Assembly: GCA_916610825.1 (NCBI GenBank)
Contig: OU744449.1
Coordinates: 7,770,243-7,834,242, forward strand
Direction: 5' to 3'
DNA length: 64,000 bases
DNA from: Haliclystus octoradiatus
Lineage: Eukaryota > Cnidaria > Staurozoa > Stauromedusae > Haliclystidae
Shown one piece after another: positions 12,801 to 22,297 of this stretch. Under the pieces are notes generated by a model, which was not told the DNA's origin, did no database searches, and saw only the letters and a program-made list of their open reading frames with translations. Within the stretch, counting starts at the first letter, position 1. Each line of letters opens with the position of its first letter. Both the position numbers and the translations under genes were made by a program.

Positions 12801-15800
12801 CATAGTCACATATGTGCATCAACGGATCTAAACAGATTTGAAGCTTACCTGAAGGTTGGCGCAAGAAACACACACACATCTCTGATATGAACAGTTATAT
12901 TAATACTATTGAGGATCCAGTGAAATAATCCAGCTGTTACCATCAAACCAGGATACACCTGAAAATGAAGATGATGATTGAGGATATCTGTCAAATTGTG
13001 CAATGGTCTTGGATTGTAGGCTACATGACACTCCAATATACAATAGTAATACTATACTATAGTAAATCTTGTGTGACAATGATTGAAAATAAAAACTATT
13101 GCAGATAAAATTATGTTACCTCTTATTGCCCAGTTAGCACATTAATGAATAAAAGACATGCGATCAAGTGGTACCATGGCTACACAATAACTGATTACAG
13201 TGAAACCTGTATAAAACGGCCAGCTACGAGAGGTAGATAAATTGACCATTATAGACAGGTGGCCTTTATATACAGGTTTGATTCAATAGAAAATATTATT
13301 TTAGACATTGCAAGAGTGACCACTATAGACAGGTGGCCGCTTTATAGAGGTGACCGTTATAATTGGTTTGACTGTATTATGGTCCCCTAGGGAACGATAA
13401 AAAAAAATACGCTATAGGTGATGTGCCATTATAACAAATTTGTTTTCATAAGATTTCATCAGGAGGACCAGTTAAATTCAGTACATTATAAATTTTACTT
13501 CGTTATAAAAAGACAAAGGTGATGTTATAAACAATTTCTACTGTATAACATCATAATTTATAACTCTGTATTTAAATTGTTGAATGTGTGTCCTTCACCT
13601 ATTATCAGGCTACGTCTATATAGGTGTAGTTGGGATTTCTTCGAATAATTATAAACATAGCGCCCTGTCTCACTTACAAATACATAATTGAGGGGAATAA
13701 ATGTGTCAACATCAATAATTCCACTAAAACATTGGTATACTCTAAACAATCTAAAAGTTATAAGAACATGTTGAAATTGTTCCTAATAAGAAATTTTTTC
13801 CATAATTAGTTCTCGTAATTGTAGCCAGTTGTTGATTTATTATCACATATCTATTATATATATTTACAAGTTAGTGAAGATAGACCATGTAATGGCAAGA
13901 GAGTCAAGCTCAGCCAAAAGAAAAGAAAATCTGTTGAAAGATCCACAAACAATAGCAAAACCAATGTTTTAGGCGAACTTTCTTCGTTTCAGAGTTGATA
14001 GAAAATGACTGCTTACATAGTTGAATATTGTAAGGAAACAAGCACTTACCGTTCCTCCAACGATCCTCCCAAGTGGATACCACGCACTTTCATCAAACCA
14101 ATTAAGAAAATTATAAAAACCATTTTCCACAAGATAGTGTGTGGCACGGTAGTTGAACCTAAACACAAGAAAATGATGTTGCTGAATGATGATGTTTGCT
14201 GCCGATAAGAGACATAGCATACAGCCTATCACAACTGACAGAATGTTTTTTTACAAATCACGTAGGCCTACTGGTATTATTCATGTAGACTTCACAGAAC
14301 CACTTGAATTAAAAACTGGATTTACGTCATAAAAAACATACAAAATGAATTCTTTTATCAAATAAAAGTTGGGAAAAAACATATAAAAATGTCAAAGTCA
14401 AATCATTGAGTTAGGGTTGGCATAGGTTTTTTTATTAATTTTTCCTACGAGTGCTGAAGTCGAAGACAACCATTATAAAAATATTTTCCAACCCTTTTTC
14501 TTTATTACATTTACATTATATTGATAATAATAATAATAATAATACTAATAATATAAATAGAGGAGTCAAAGACTACACATTTGGTTACTGTAACTTCACG
14601 TGTAGCTATTGTTAAATGGGATAAAGCCTATTGTATCGCAATGTGCGTGTTTTCTTTGTGATCGTTTCCTTTGCGGTATTTAATTGTTACAGGTTATGTT
14701 TTAGTCGATTTATAATTAGTGAAATAAAATTTATTCTCGTGTCTACATTTTGAAATTAGTTCAGATATTTATTAAGTAGCGCTTTTTTGGAACAAATGAT
14801 ATGATATTTTTCTGCCAGGCATGGCTGGCATCTTTTCGTCATATTGTTGTATGGTTTTACTCTCGATAGAGCTGTCCATTCGATGCTTTGTCCTTCTGTT
14901 CCCAAATATATTTGGATAGTTGCGTGTTGTGCGTATGTTTTTCATGCCGAAATGTGCTTGTGTGCTGTGTGCAGCGTGTCTTGAAAGAGCTTTCCGTTAG
15001 GCTGATGTAATTTTTACCCTCTTGGTCTTCCGGGGTAGTCATTTTGGCGTTGTATATTAAGCCTTCTATAAAGCATCTATTGTTTAATGGACAATTTTCC
15101 TTTGTACGGCAGTTGCTTAATTGCACATTTTCTGTTACTTCCATTTCGGTATTTGGAGCAAACCATATCATGCAGATAACCATACTACGTCATGATTACG
15201 TCATATTGAAGGAAAAGGTACGTTTGTCAATTGACATACGAGATCCCCCTCTATCCGCGTCTCTAAGTAAAATAGCCTAAACGTAGGCCTACTGTAGTCT
15301 ACAGAGACGCATTTTTGTAAATGAAGCTACATTGTATATATTTTCACACTGACATTGTATTGTTGTAAATGAGATTCCAGTTTAAACATTTTGTTCATAT
15401 TTAAAATTTCATTTTTAAAATTGTCGCGTTTCACATTCACGACAAATGCTAACGCTAATGAGTGTTTTAGCATTTGTTGTGAAATGTGAATTCTGAAAAC
15501 TCTTCTTGGAATTTAAATTTTTGGAATGTTTATATGTACGGTTTAAAAAATACAGTTTGAAAAAATAATTTTCAAATTAAACTGTATATTTGTGCAGTGA
15601 CACATTCAAAATAATTGTTAAGTTGTTATAAAGTAAAGTAATTGAGACAGTATTGCCCTACTAAAGTGCCTGTACGACTCAATTCTATTTCTAGAAGAGT
15701 GGCTCTTTTCTCTAAGAGCTATAATGATAGACTCTCTTTATTAATCTCAGCCGCGCCACTGTTCATACAAATTCAACAGATTTCATGGCAGATAGGGAAG

Positions 15801-17969
15801 AGTAAGGTGAATCGCAACACATTTTCGTTAAAAAATGATTGCTCCAAAACACCTTATGCAAATCTTAAAAATTTGGTATCAAATTGTAGGAAATTAACTG
15901 AAGTGTATAATACAAAACATGCAGATTCTGTAAAACAAAAGTTGAGACAATGTTTCACATAGCAATGAATTTTTTGTCAATTTTTTCAAATAAATTATTG
16001 TGCATGATAACAATGTAGCCTACCATTTAAAAAGTTATATAAACTCTGGAGAAATTATTTACACAATGACAACAATGATGTATAGCAGAAAGCCACAGTT
16101 ACTCCTAATGTAATTCCCTCTGGACCATTCCATCAGAAGACTTGAGGATTAGCTCAGATGGTAGAGCAACCGAACTTCAGGTCGGATCATATCTGATCGA
16201 CTGTGGTTCAAATCCCCCTGAGGTCAACTCAGCCTTGACTTTATCTGAAACATCAAATGAGTACCATCTTCTGATGGCGGATGGAATGGTCCAGAAGGGA
16301 ATTGCGTTGTCAGTAGCAGCGGCGCATCGTTGCGCATTGACAATCAAGACCTATCTGCCATGAAATCTGTTGAAATTGATCTACAGTGTCGCGGCTGAGA
16401 TCAACAAAGAGCGTTCAAAATCATTGCTCTCAGCGAAAAAAGCCACTCGTCTAGAAATAGAGGAGTGGTACGGGTGCCTTCGGTAGGGCGACACCGTCTT
16501 CATTACTTTTTATCAGAAGACTGTACTCATTCAATGATGTTTTTAGATAAAGTCAAGACGGAGTTGACGTTCGGGGGATTTAGACCACAGTCGTTCAAAT
16601 GAGATATGATCAAATCTGAAGTCCGGCTACTATGCCATCAGAATTAATTCTCCTAAGAATATAAGTAGGCCTGGGAAATGTCATGATAGATTGATGTTGC
16701 AGGCCCTTGACTCTTGAGGTCCATTATAGGGACATTTTATTCCATCCAAGAGACATTTTACACAAAGATGGTTTTCGTAGCAAAACAAAAGTAAGGTAGG
16801 GCCATGATGTTCACAATTTCAATAAACAATAAAACAGAATGAATAAACTCCCTCGGAGTTTGTCAAATCTATTGTTCTCCAAGGGGACCAACAACATTAA
16901 TTTTACTTGAAAACATATGTAGATAATATTATCCGCTGGTTTCCCCCTGAGAAATATAAGACCATACTGCCCAAACAGATCAGAAGGCGCTTGTTCAATG
17001 TTATGTAGAAGAAACTTTCAGGGTCCGGATAACCTGTTGGCTGTCTCTTTCAATTGCTAGGCCCAAGTTCCTAACTAACGAATAATACGAAGAATAGCTA
17101 ACACTGATAAATTACACAAGTGTATTTGACATAAAGAATATACGTTTAAACAAAGGCGAACATCCACATTGTGAGGTTATGAAAAAACAACTTAGGCATA
17201 TACATCTTACTTATCCAATTTGCAGAGAAGGGCATTTTTCGACGAGATCTTGGGGGTGGCAACGTAATACTCAACCGCGGGTTGCTTTAACAAATGTTTG
17301 CCTTCTCCGCGGGTGGAAAATCAATATTCTATAGGAAATAGTAGTAATAAGGCTTCTGAAAAAAAAATTCCCAGGCTGCTCGAGATGCTGAAAATGTTAT
17401 CTCGGAGGAGGCTCTGCCATACTCTGCAAACTGGTTACTTATAGCTAGATACAGCATATTATATACAGCATGCTTCAATTAGCCTGCGTCCACACTAAAA
17501 CTTTTCTTAAGGAAAGTGTTTAGTCTGGACGGATGCTAGCTTCAGTAGACCTAGCCTAAAACATACAATAGACATACATACAAAATGTCAAAAATGTCGA
17601 AAACTGATAACAATGATAAAGATAAGCTATGCTAAGTAATGATTGGGATTTTTCGGGTAGAGAGATAATGATAAAATTATGTAATGCTTCAAAATTTTGT
17701 ATCAGATAAAATAATTTGTTGGGGTAAAATGTAAAAACTTACCATGGATCGAACTCGTGGATAATGCTTTCAAATCTGACGACAGCAAATAATCGACTAG
17801 AAAACGCTACCAAACAAGCAGCTGCTATAATAACAAACTCTAAAAGTGATTTAATACCCTCTACATTTCCACCTGATTCGTTTTCTAAATCCTCACGTTG
17901 AAGATGTTGCTTTTCTTCAAGTGATCTAGTTGATTTACTAACATTACTTGCAGCCGCCACATCCGCCAT
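809..17969 (-). CDS. STT3B: STT3B, oligosaccharyltransferase catalytic subunit (18 exons, 3' end outside window)
   Basis: Catalytic subunit of ER oligosaccharyltransferase, which moves the dolichol-linked glycan to Asn in N-X-S/T. Exons on the minus strand, all joining in phase: 17969-17743, 14158-14050, 12958-12849, 11570-11482, 10955-10867, 10203-10138, 9324-9225, 8390-8292, 7959-7813, 6792-6744, 6154-6000, 4904-4666, 4336-4140, 4026-3955, 3380-3281, 2525-2352, 1210-1097, 933-809. Visible family motifs: HEFDPWFNYR across exons 1-2 (the conserved luminal acidic motif), [10 protein letters not shown] in exon 11 (external loop 5 glutamate) and MSWWDYGYQ in exon 15 (acceptor-sequon binding). 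Exon 12 ends in a Lys-rich variable segment. The sequence follows STT3B rather than STT3A (e.g. [20 protein letters not shown] near the end). Exon 18 ends at a GTATGT donor in phase 2, so the basic C-terminal tail must be encoded below base 1. The ATG at 17969 gives a 60-residue cytosolic head before the first membrane helix. Confidence 0.96.
1631..2311. mobile_element. hAT-like MITE interrupted by a second MITE
   Basis: The outer element begins CAGGGTCCAACAAAAG at 1631 and ends near CGGACTCTG at 2311. Its two halves (1631-1657 and 2171-2311) match, in the same order, the reverse complement of the intact copy at 8525-8699: 'attcagcctt', then 'ggcatttcaacattttt', then 'atcaattttcttctgaat'. The interruption is the element at 1658-2167. 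It lies in the intron between STT3B exons 16 and 17. The CAGGG terminus is typical of hAT superfamily elements. Confidence 0.75.
1658..2167. mobile_element. PIF/Harbinger-like MITE, nested, TTA target-site duplication
   Basis: A 510-bp foldback element. The termini AGCCCCGGCCAAA and its complement near 2155-2167 extend into about 40 bp of inverted repeat containing 'cgccaacattcat'. It is flanked by TTA at 1655-1657 and 2168-2170, the 3-bp TWA duplication expected of PIF/Harbinger. Sub-repeats of the same motif recur internally around 1750, 1935, 2000 and 2085. The open frames on both strands here are a by-product of the inverted repeats. Confidence 0.82.
5220..5764. mobile_element. Foldback/TIR element in STT3B intron
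   Basis: The left end TAACCGACCAGAGGTGCAAA (from 5220) is mirrored by the complement of 5731-5764, giving imperfect terminal repeats of about 30 bp that continue into 'acacaacaaa'. The 545-bp interior has no coding potential. A small tandem duplication of 'acacattttgaaaac' lies just left, at about 5170-5218. The superfamily is not clear from the target site. Confidence 0.65.
6203..6382 (-). mobile_element. Mariner/pogo-type MITE, inverted copy
   Basis: Begins 'caatcaaacctgttataact' and ends near 'acaggtttcatt'. It aligns end to end with the reverse complement of the 13198-13374 copy, sharing 'ttttctattgaatcaa' and 'aaggccacctg'. The termini are degenerate, so it is probably an older insertion. 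Located in the intron between STT3B exons 10 and 11. Confidence 0.65.
7118..7480 (+). mobile_element. tRNA-derived SINE
   Basis: The head carries a Pol III A box (gatcagatggcagagc) and B box (GGTTCAAATCC at about 7181-7191) in tRNA spacing. The body runs through 'gaatggtccag', 'tgcgcattgacaat' and 'gaggagtggtacgggtgcc'. Closely related to 16143-16511; inverted, older copies lie at 10600-10765 and 15642-16655. The A box has decayed (TTAGATCAG rather than TTAGCTCAG). Lies between STT3B exons 9 and 10. Confidence 0.85.
8525..8699. mobile_element. hAT-like MITE, uninterrupted copy
   Basis: Terminal inverted repeats CAGGGTACGACAAAAG and (complement at 8684-8699) CAGGGTCCAACAAAAG enclose about 175 bp. 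This is the empty-site reference for the nested pair at 1631-2311. No matching 8-bp duplication is visible, so the flanks have diverged. Confidence 0.75.
8729..8876. mobile_element. MITE, family 'AGACATGAGAATT' (degenerate)
   Basis: Same internal order as the 295-449 copy ('ggtctgaaatctt', 'gtaataactggtgtttcac', 'atagtctgaaatcc'). The right terminus has decayed to 'caatcatgcctgc'. Confidence 0.65.
8926..9075. mobile_element. MITE, family 'AGACATGAGAATT' (opposite orientation)
   Basis: AGACATGAGAAT at 8926 and its complement ending at 9075 bound 150 bp. The internal words run in the opposite orientation to the 295-449 copy ('gtgaaactctagttattgct'). A truncated fourth copy begins near 9363 ('gatgagaattcagatttcaa') and fades by about 9480. 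Confidence 0.75.
10600..10765 (-). mobile_element. Truncated inverted tRNA-SINE copy
   Basis: Complementary to the 3' two-thirds of the SINE at 7118-7480: 'cactcctctatttcta', 'agcaatgatgttaaatgctc' and 'cagatttcatggcagattgg' match in order. The tRNA-like head is missing (5' truncation). It lies between STT3B exons 5 and 6. Confidence 0.75.
10985..11743 (+). repeat. Direct repeat flanking STT3B exon 4
   Basis: About 125 bp is repeated at 10985-11113 and 11602-11743. Shared words, in order, are 'acaacaatgca', 'agtaaaccct', 'cctgtccaatttacctta', 'cagtcctttgaaat' and 'gttgtatgtaggctaggtt'. The copies lie in the introns on both sides of exon 4 (11482-11570) and differ at a few bases. They could mediate unequal exchange that removes or duplicates exon 4. 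Confidence 0.8.
12372..12411. repeat. Short hairpin
   Basis: The stem GGTGGGATCT / AGATCCCACC encloses a loop of about 10 bases ('tcatcaggtg') in the intron between STT3B exons 3 and 4. No function is evident; it may be a foldback remnant. Confidence 0.55.
12528..12742. mobile_element. hAT-like MITE with near-perfect 8-bp target duplication
   Basis: The termini CAGGGTCCGACAAA and (complement) CAGGGTCCGACAAAG bound 215 bp. The flanking octamers are ctggcgac (12520-12527) and gtggcgac (12743-12750), 7 of 8 identical, which fits hAT. Same terminus as the 8525-8699 family but a different interior. A degenerate relative lies at about 57006-57215. Confidence 0.8.
13198..13374 (+). mobile_element. 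Mariner/pogo-type MITE, TA duplication
   Basis: CAGTGAAACCTGTATAAAAC at 13198 and a related complement ending at 13374 are flanked by TA (13196-13197 and 13375-13376). The interior contains repeated 'tagacaggtggcc' words. Non-coding, 177 bp, in the intron between STT3B exons 2 and 3. Confidence 0.8.
14857..15183 (-). pseudogene. Penelope-like element fragment: C-terminal GIY-YIG endonuclease region
   Basis: The 108-residue frame has the Cys-rich linker and GIY-YIG region typical of Penelope-like retroelements. In order: [15 protein letters not shown] (a C-x6-C-x5-C type metal-binding linker), [19 protein letters not shown] (the GIY-YIG 'YIGLTE' motif with Gly changed to Ser), then TFRHEKH and [11 protein letters not shown]. 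The upstream reverse transcriptase is absent, so this is a truncated copy. It lies in the first STT3B intron and probably relates to the hammerhead-like terminal repeats elsewhere in the window. Confidence 0.85.
15642..16655 (-). mobile_element. Old inverted tRNA-SINE split by insertions
   Basis: Complement of the SINE consensus in three blocks. The 3' body is at 15642-15810 ('cagatttcatggcagatagg'), the middle at about 16085-16131 ('attccctctggaccattcc'), and the tRNA-like head at about 16520-16655 (complement of the B box near 16580-16605, then A-box remnants). The gap 15815-16080 holds unrelated AT-rich sequence. The gap 16143-16511 holds a younger, opposite SINE. Confidence 0.7.
16143..16511 (+). 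mobile_element. Young tRNA-SINE with 11-bp target-site duplication
   Basis: Flanked by ATCAGAAGACT at 16132-16142 and 16512-16522. The A box TTAGCTCAGATGGTAGAGC and B box GGTTCAAATCC are intact, followed by a body of about 280 bp ending near 'gggcgacaccgtcttcatta'. The best-preserved copy in the window. The tRNA-like head is interrupted by an extra hairpin arm and lacks a normal acceptor stem, so it is a SINE promoter and not a tRNA gene. Confidence 0.9.
16656..17742. other. STT3B intron 1, distal part, no feature seen
   Basis: Unique-looking AT-rich intron. A short G-rich stretch with 'accgcgggttg' / 'ccgcgggtgg' near 17273-17315 is the only compositional oddity. No exon or repeat family recognised. 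Confidence 0.5.
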
Positions 17970-18080
17970 TTTGAGGGACGTGAAACGCTTTGAAAAGTTG
18001 AAAGGAAAATCACAATCTCATTTTGATTGGACCACGTTAGAGGAGGGAGAAAAGGCATCTGTGTACCTGTAAAATTTGGA
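17970..18080 (-). promoter_or_regulatory. Probable STT3B promoter with CCAAT box
   Basis: Sequence just upstream of the STT3B start on the minus strand. CCAAT (seen as ATTGG at about 18026-18030) lies about 60 bases upstream of the ATG, within 'gtggtccaatca'. No TATA box is evident, which fits a housekeeping gene. The transcription start is not determined. Confidence 0.45.
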
Positions 18081-18525
18081 AATTCTGACAAGTAGGGGCA
18101 GGAATAAGGGATTATTAATCGCAATACAATGGAACTGGAAATCGTTTTATGCTTTTAACACCGACCGAGAAATCCAAAAAATCTCTATGCTTGGAATCTC
18201 TCTGACTCATTAGCCATGATCTTTTCACAATAAATAATTCTCTAAATAAATGATAATTCATAATGTATTACTCCCCTCCCCCTTTGAGCACCACGTGGTG
18301 CAAAACAAACAGTTGGAGCCAAGAAAGGCACAGTTGGCGTTGGAAGTTGATTTCGCAATTATCAAAATTAATGTGTGTTCGGGAAGAAAAGAGTCTGCAA
18401 TAAACCACACTGAACCAAGGACGTTAATTTGGATTACTAAATCAGGTTAGTAAAGTACTTATTTACAAAGCTACGAGGTAGACGATATGATATAATAATA
18501 ATAGTAGGCATGCGATGTACATGCA
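18081..18525. other. Intergenic, no feature seen
   Basis: Lies between the STT3B start and the stop codon of the 18526-18939 gene, both on the minus strand. It presumably holds the STT3B 5' flank and the 3' UTR of the upstream gene. No repeat recognised. Confidence 0.5.
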
Positions 18526-18939
18526 CTAACCAGCAAAGAGTTCGTTGATCGCATGTTTCTGAGCTAGAATAGAATCCATCCACTGTTGTGGATCAATCAT
18601 GAGAAAAGCAACTGCATCTTCAACGCCTGAAACTGCGTCTGTATATTCAATAATTAATAGTTTATTAACAAATTGATATACTCTCATAAACCGATGCTGC
18701 AACGAAATGTTTGTGATTGTATTTAATTCAATTTCGATATTAATATTCTCTCGACATATCAAACCAAACCATAGGATACTTCTTGTAAGTACAAGAGCAC
18801 CATTGCCTTTTCTTTGACAGCAACCACGACTCTTTTGACCTTTCAACCTAACATCAAATATTCGTTCTTTTATTATTTCATCTTGTTGAAACTTTTTATC
18901 GACACGATTGCGGAGCTTGGAGCTGAAGCAACATCCCAT
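18526..18939 (-). CDS. Small intronless protein with predicted N-terminal lipid anchor (MGCC) and PH-like strand pattern
   Basis: A complete 137-codon reading frame with stop TAG at 18526-18528. It starts MGCCFSSK: Gly2 suits N-myristoylation and Cys3/Cys4 suit palmitoylation, as in SH4-type anchors, so the protein probably sits on membranes. A Lys/Arg-rich stretch follows (residues about 10-45), then alternating hydrophobic strands (ALVLTRSILWFGL, INIEIEL, RFMRVYQFV, LLIIEY) and a final helix (DPQQWMDSIL). The pattern 'LVLT..LWFGL...I.IEL..I' followed by 'DAVAFLMIDPQQW' resembles small PH-like proteins common in bacteria; this is recognition from memory, not a search. Function unknown. Intronless, in a region whose neighbour STT3B is intron-rich. 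Confidence 0.8.
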   Translation of the reverse strand: MGCCFSSKLRNRVDKKFQQDEIIKERIFDVRLKGQKSRGCCQRKGNGALVLTRSILWFGLICRENINIEIELNTITNISLQHRFMRVYQFVNKLLIIEYTDAVSGVEDAVAFLMIDPQQWMDSILAQKHAINELFAG

Positions 18940-19091
18940 TTTGTTTTTGAATCCCTCTCATTTGTAGACCAACGTCGTAGGTTCAATTTATACTTGAATT
19001 AATTTGCTATTGCCCTGTCAATTCCATACTTTCCTGTCTAATCCACTGTGCGAAGCATTTTGCTTAGGCCTATTGTTATTTTTGTGCAGCA

Positions 19092-19307
19092 TCATTCAAA
19101 TTGTTTGACAACAAGAATGACTTGACTACCTCCAAAGCCCTTTGTTTTGGTGTTGTCACGTGAGCAATTTGACAAAGTCCAAGAAGATGATTTGACTAGT
19201 ATCTGATAATCTTTGAAGCCCAAACTATACAGATCTGTAGGCCTATTCTTCATTAACTCTGCTGCTCCTTCAAAAGTTTTAGTTGCAAACATTTCTCTTT
19301 CTGCAAT
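19092..19307 (-). CDS. Candidate terminal exon or pseudogene piece, unrecognised
   Basis: A 66-residue frame (19092-19292) ends at a stop and is preceded by a good acceptor ('tattttattgcag'-like, ag at about 19306). The peptide ends NTKTKGFGGSQVILVVKQFE. The 'GFGGSQVILV' ending faintly recalls the end of beta-ketoacyl synthases, but the rest does not support that. No partner exons found; it could be a chance frame. Confidence 0.25.
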   Translation of the reverse strand: MAEREMFATKTFEGAAELMKNRPTDLYSLGFKDYQILVKSSSWTLSNCSRDNTKTKGFGGSQVILVVKQFE

Positions 19308-20321
19308 AAAATGCTTGAAAACGTCTCCACACTTTCGGTATGGTTAATTATTACCTTGATTGCAGATTTTACAATAAATGTTCAGCTAATATCTATTTTG
19401 AAATCTTATTTTTGTGGCGCTGGAAGTTTGATAACAGATGTTCACACGTAAAATAGTTAACAATCCAATTCCAGATTCAAATTAGCCTATTGCTCTGCAG
19501 CTGAGATATAAGCCATACTCAACAAACTTTGTTTGCAGTTGTGATTATTTACCAGTACTCTAAATCTTAACTATGATCTCCTCAACTCCTCCTAATAAAG
19601 GGTAAAACCGGACCGACAGCCTTTACATGGGATTTTTCAAAATGGAGTCTCGCTGCTTTTTTGTCTTTTTTTTATATGTCATATTATTTCAGTGAGTGGA
19701 TATTTGAGCCGTGAATTTTGATAAGCTTCTTTGAAAAACATGAGCAAGCGGCGAATTGAACAAATATAATGTGAATAAAGATTATGATCATCAGGGTTCT
19801 GGAAAATACATAAGTGATCCAGAATAAAAGAAAACATCTGTAATTGTCATAATTTATTACAATTTAATAATCTATCATTTAAAATTACAACTCAGCTTGC
19901 ATATATAGTTGGTACCATTGAAAAATAACTGGGAGCATTTGATTTGTTCAAAATCTAGATCAAAGGAGAAAATATATTTTATCCCCAATATTAATCTGAT
20001 TTATGATATTTATCAGAAATCAATTTTCAATTGAGTTTGCAGTTATTTACGCAGTTTGACTGAATGATATAGAAAGGTTTAATGCTAGGTAACAGCCTCC
20101 CTGAAACATATTCTTCTGAATTTTTAGCTGGGTTTTAGCTAATTTACCTATAAATCAAGAATTATCAATTTTCTTCTGAATTTATTTTAACATTCCTGGA
20201 TCTAGGATCTCAGGATGCCCACTTTTGTCAGACACAGATGCTAGATCCAAATTAAGCAATGTCAGGATTTTCTGCATTTTTTGTGTGCTCGATCAACGTA
20301 TAACCAATCAGAATAGAGTAA
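19308..20321. other. Intergenic with MITE remnant
   Basis: Non-coding. The segment at about 20140-20238 is a degenerate, inverted relative of the 8525-8699 hAT-like MITE ('attatcaattttcttctgaat', 'ggatctaggatctcagga', 'cacttttgtcag'). It sits about 100 bases upstream of the first HNMT-like start and may overlap its promoter. Confidence 0.55.
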
Positions 20322-20351
20322 TTGTTCATCCATATTATTAACCATAGAACA

Positions 20352-21245
20352 ATGATACCTGAATACGAATCAACATTTGAACAGCAGTATTCAGCCTTCG
20401 GTCGTCATTCGGTTGAACATCAAAAGACTGTCAATGTTATTATATCATCAATGATGAAAAATGTACATTTCAACAACAAAAACCAAGTTAATATATTATC
20501 AATTGGTAGTGGGAATGGACAATTTGATATTCTCTTGGCTGACGCATTGGGCTCAAAACATGGATCTGAAACTAAGTTTGTGTATTCGTGTATTGAACCA
20601 AATAATATATTCAATACAATGTTTAAAATAAACTTGGGAAAGATAATGCTTTTACCAACTGCATTAAATTATGTGGATTTTAATATTTGTCAACAAACAT
20701 ATGAGGAATTTCTCGTTTTATGGCAGAATAATAAACAGCTTTATGACATTGTCATCTTCTCAAATTCTTTGGGAGCAGTTGATGATAAAGGTAAAACATT
20801 GTTACATGTCAAAGATGAATTGTTATCAGCCAATGGTATTTGCATTTTAATTGAGGCAACGGAGAACGAAGGATGCCAAAAATTTATTAACGCAATGAAG
20901 AAAACAAATTTGTGTTCATATGTTGGGTTGGGTGAACAGGAAGAAAATACTTTGGAAGATGTGTTGGGAGAGTCTATTGGAAGACTAATTACTCGTTTGG
21001 GATTCTGTCACGAGAAACAAATCTTTGAAAGTCAAACTGATATGACTGTTTGTTTGGATGAATGTTCAATCGATGGAAATTTAATTCTTGATTTTGTTCT
21101 AATGAAAGAATATTGTCGCACGCATGTGCCCCAAGATATGATGACGAAGATACTTGATGTTCTCTCGAGTGTCTGTGATGAAGATTTTGAAAACAAAAAC
21201 ATTCTTAAATCAGAAATTATGATAATTAAGTTTGTTAATAATTAA
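20352..21245 (+). CDS. Histamine N-methyltransferase-like protein, copy 1
   Basis: SAM-dependent small-molecule methyltransferase of the HNMT family, in one exon. Methyl donor site: ILSIGSGNGQFDILL (motif I, where HNMT has GGGAGEIDL), then YSCIEPNN after strand 2 and the acidic 'DIVIFSNSLGAV' strand 4 region. The family's C-terminal signature appears as CLDECSIDGNLILDFV, matching the D-GN-G-L-DFL segment of HNMT. The frame is open from an ATG at 20322, but the ATG at 20352 (MIPEYESTFEQQYSAFGRHS) aligns with the start of copies 2 and 3, so I prefer it (297 aa). Clearly diverged from the other two copies. The substrate may not be histamine. Confidence 0.85.
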   Translation: MIPEYESTFEQQYSAFGRHSVEHQKTVNVIISSMMKNVHFNNKNQVNILSIGSGNGQFDILLADALGSKHGSETKFVYSCIEPNNIFNTMFKINLGKIMLLPTALNYVDFNICQQTYEEFLVLWQNNKQLYDIVIFSNSLGAVDDKGKTLLHVKDELLSANGICILIEATENEGCQKFINAMKKTNLCSYVGLGEQEENTLEDVLGESIGRLITRLGFCHEKQIFESQTDMTVCLDECSIDGNLILDFVLMKEYCRTHVPQDMMTKILDVLSSVCDEDFENKNILKSEIMIIKFVNN

Positions 21246-22297
21246 GTATAATAGTCACGCTCAAGTCATTCATTTTCTATCTTCTTAATTATAAGATGTA
21301 ACACATATGGTATTTTTATAATATGGATAAAAGACATTTGGCTTTATATGAACCACTTCAGTTTTACACAAACACCTAATTATCATCCACCCACGTATTT
21401 TCATTCTTTATAAACTTATTATATATCCAGCTCCAGTTTGAAAGATTCACATACATTTCCATTTGTCTTGATCTTGTCATAATGAAATATTCCATCAGAT
21501 AGTCTTTAGGAAAGAAAGCTGGTTTTGTAAAACTTCCTGCCAATTCACATTTGATGCAAGAATGAATGAAAACAGTAATAATAATCATCTTCTTGAAGTG
21601 CTATTCTACTACTGACCAGCAAAGGAAAGTAAGATAATACGTTACTTATGTTAAAAGCATCTTATAGAATTTCAAAACTTGCTGATATAATAAATCATCT
21701 ATCCTCTTAAACAAAAGCTCTATCCTGAAATATTTCATCTTAGATTCGCATATTTCTCATTCTGTTTCACCTCAGAGCAATACAATTACAATATCAGCAT
21801 TTGAAAAATACTCTTCACGACTGTAGAAGTAATGGATCATATGATAATCATTGGATAATGTTACATATAACACTACCTGTCCCTGTTTGGAGCGGTTAGC
21901 AGCACAGTGCTGAGTGATGCTATGTAATATACAGAACATACAATATTACTGTATTGTCTGGTAGTGGTGTACCTGTTCTGTCATTGTCCTTGAGGAAACT
22001 TCTCATTTGGTTGCCAGTGAAGGATGCTGTGCAGTGTCAGTGGAGCATTTTAGTTTAATTTCACATCACCCTCGTTTTCAGATGTGTATAATTTTAGCAG
22101 GACGTGTTCTATTGTGTGTCTGCACAGTCTTAGCCCGGCATCTATCCAGACCACTTATAGCTGCCCAAGCTATCGTCTGCGATTGAGTAAATCAGCTGAG
22201 AGATGAAATAATTATTTACTGTAGCTGAAGAAACAGATATTTACTGTATGTCATAACTCATAGAAAATTATTATAATCATGACATTTCTTATTTAGG
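21246..22297. other. Intergenic / 5' flank of HNMT-like copy 2
   Basis: The first 150 bases resemble 23945-24060 ('caagtcatt.attttct.tcttctt'), remnants of an older tandem duplication. From about 21597 to the gene start the sequence is duplicated at 24510-25488. It ends 'catttcttatttag' directly before GATGCC, a plausible 3' splice site for a 5' UTR intron. Confidence 0.6.

Noticed and set aside
16143..16230. Functional tRNA gene
   Set aside because: A and B boxes are present, but no acceptor-stem pairing or normal cloverleaf forms, and the sequence continues into a repeated SINE body.
19092..19292. Beta-ketoacyl synthase end
   Set aside because: Only the 'GFGG' ending resembles it; no catalytic segment is nearby.
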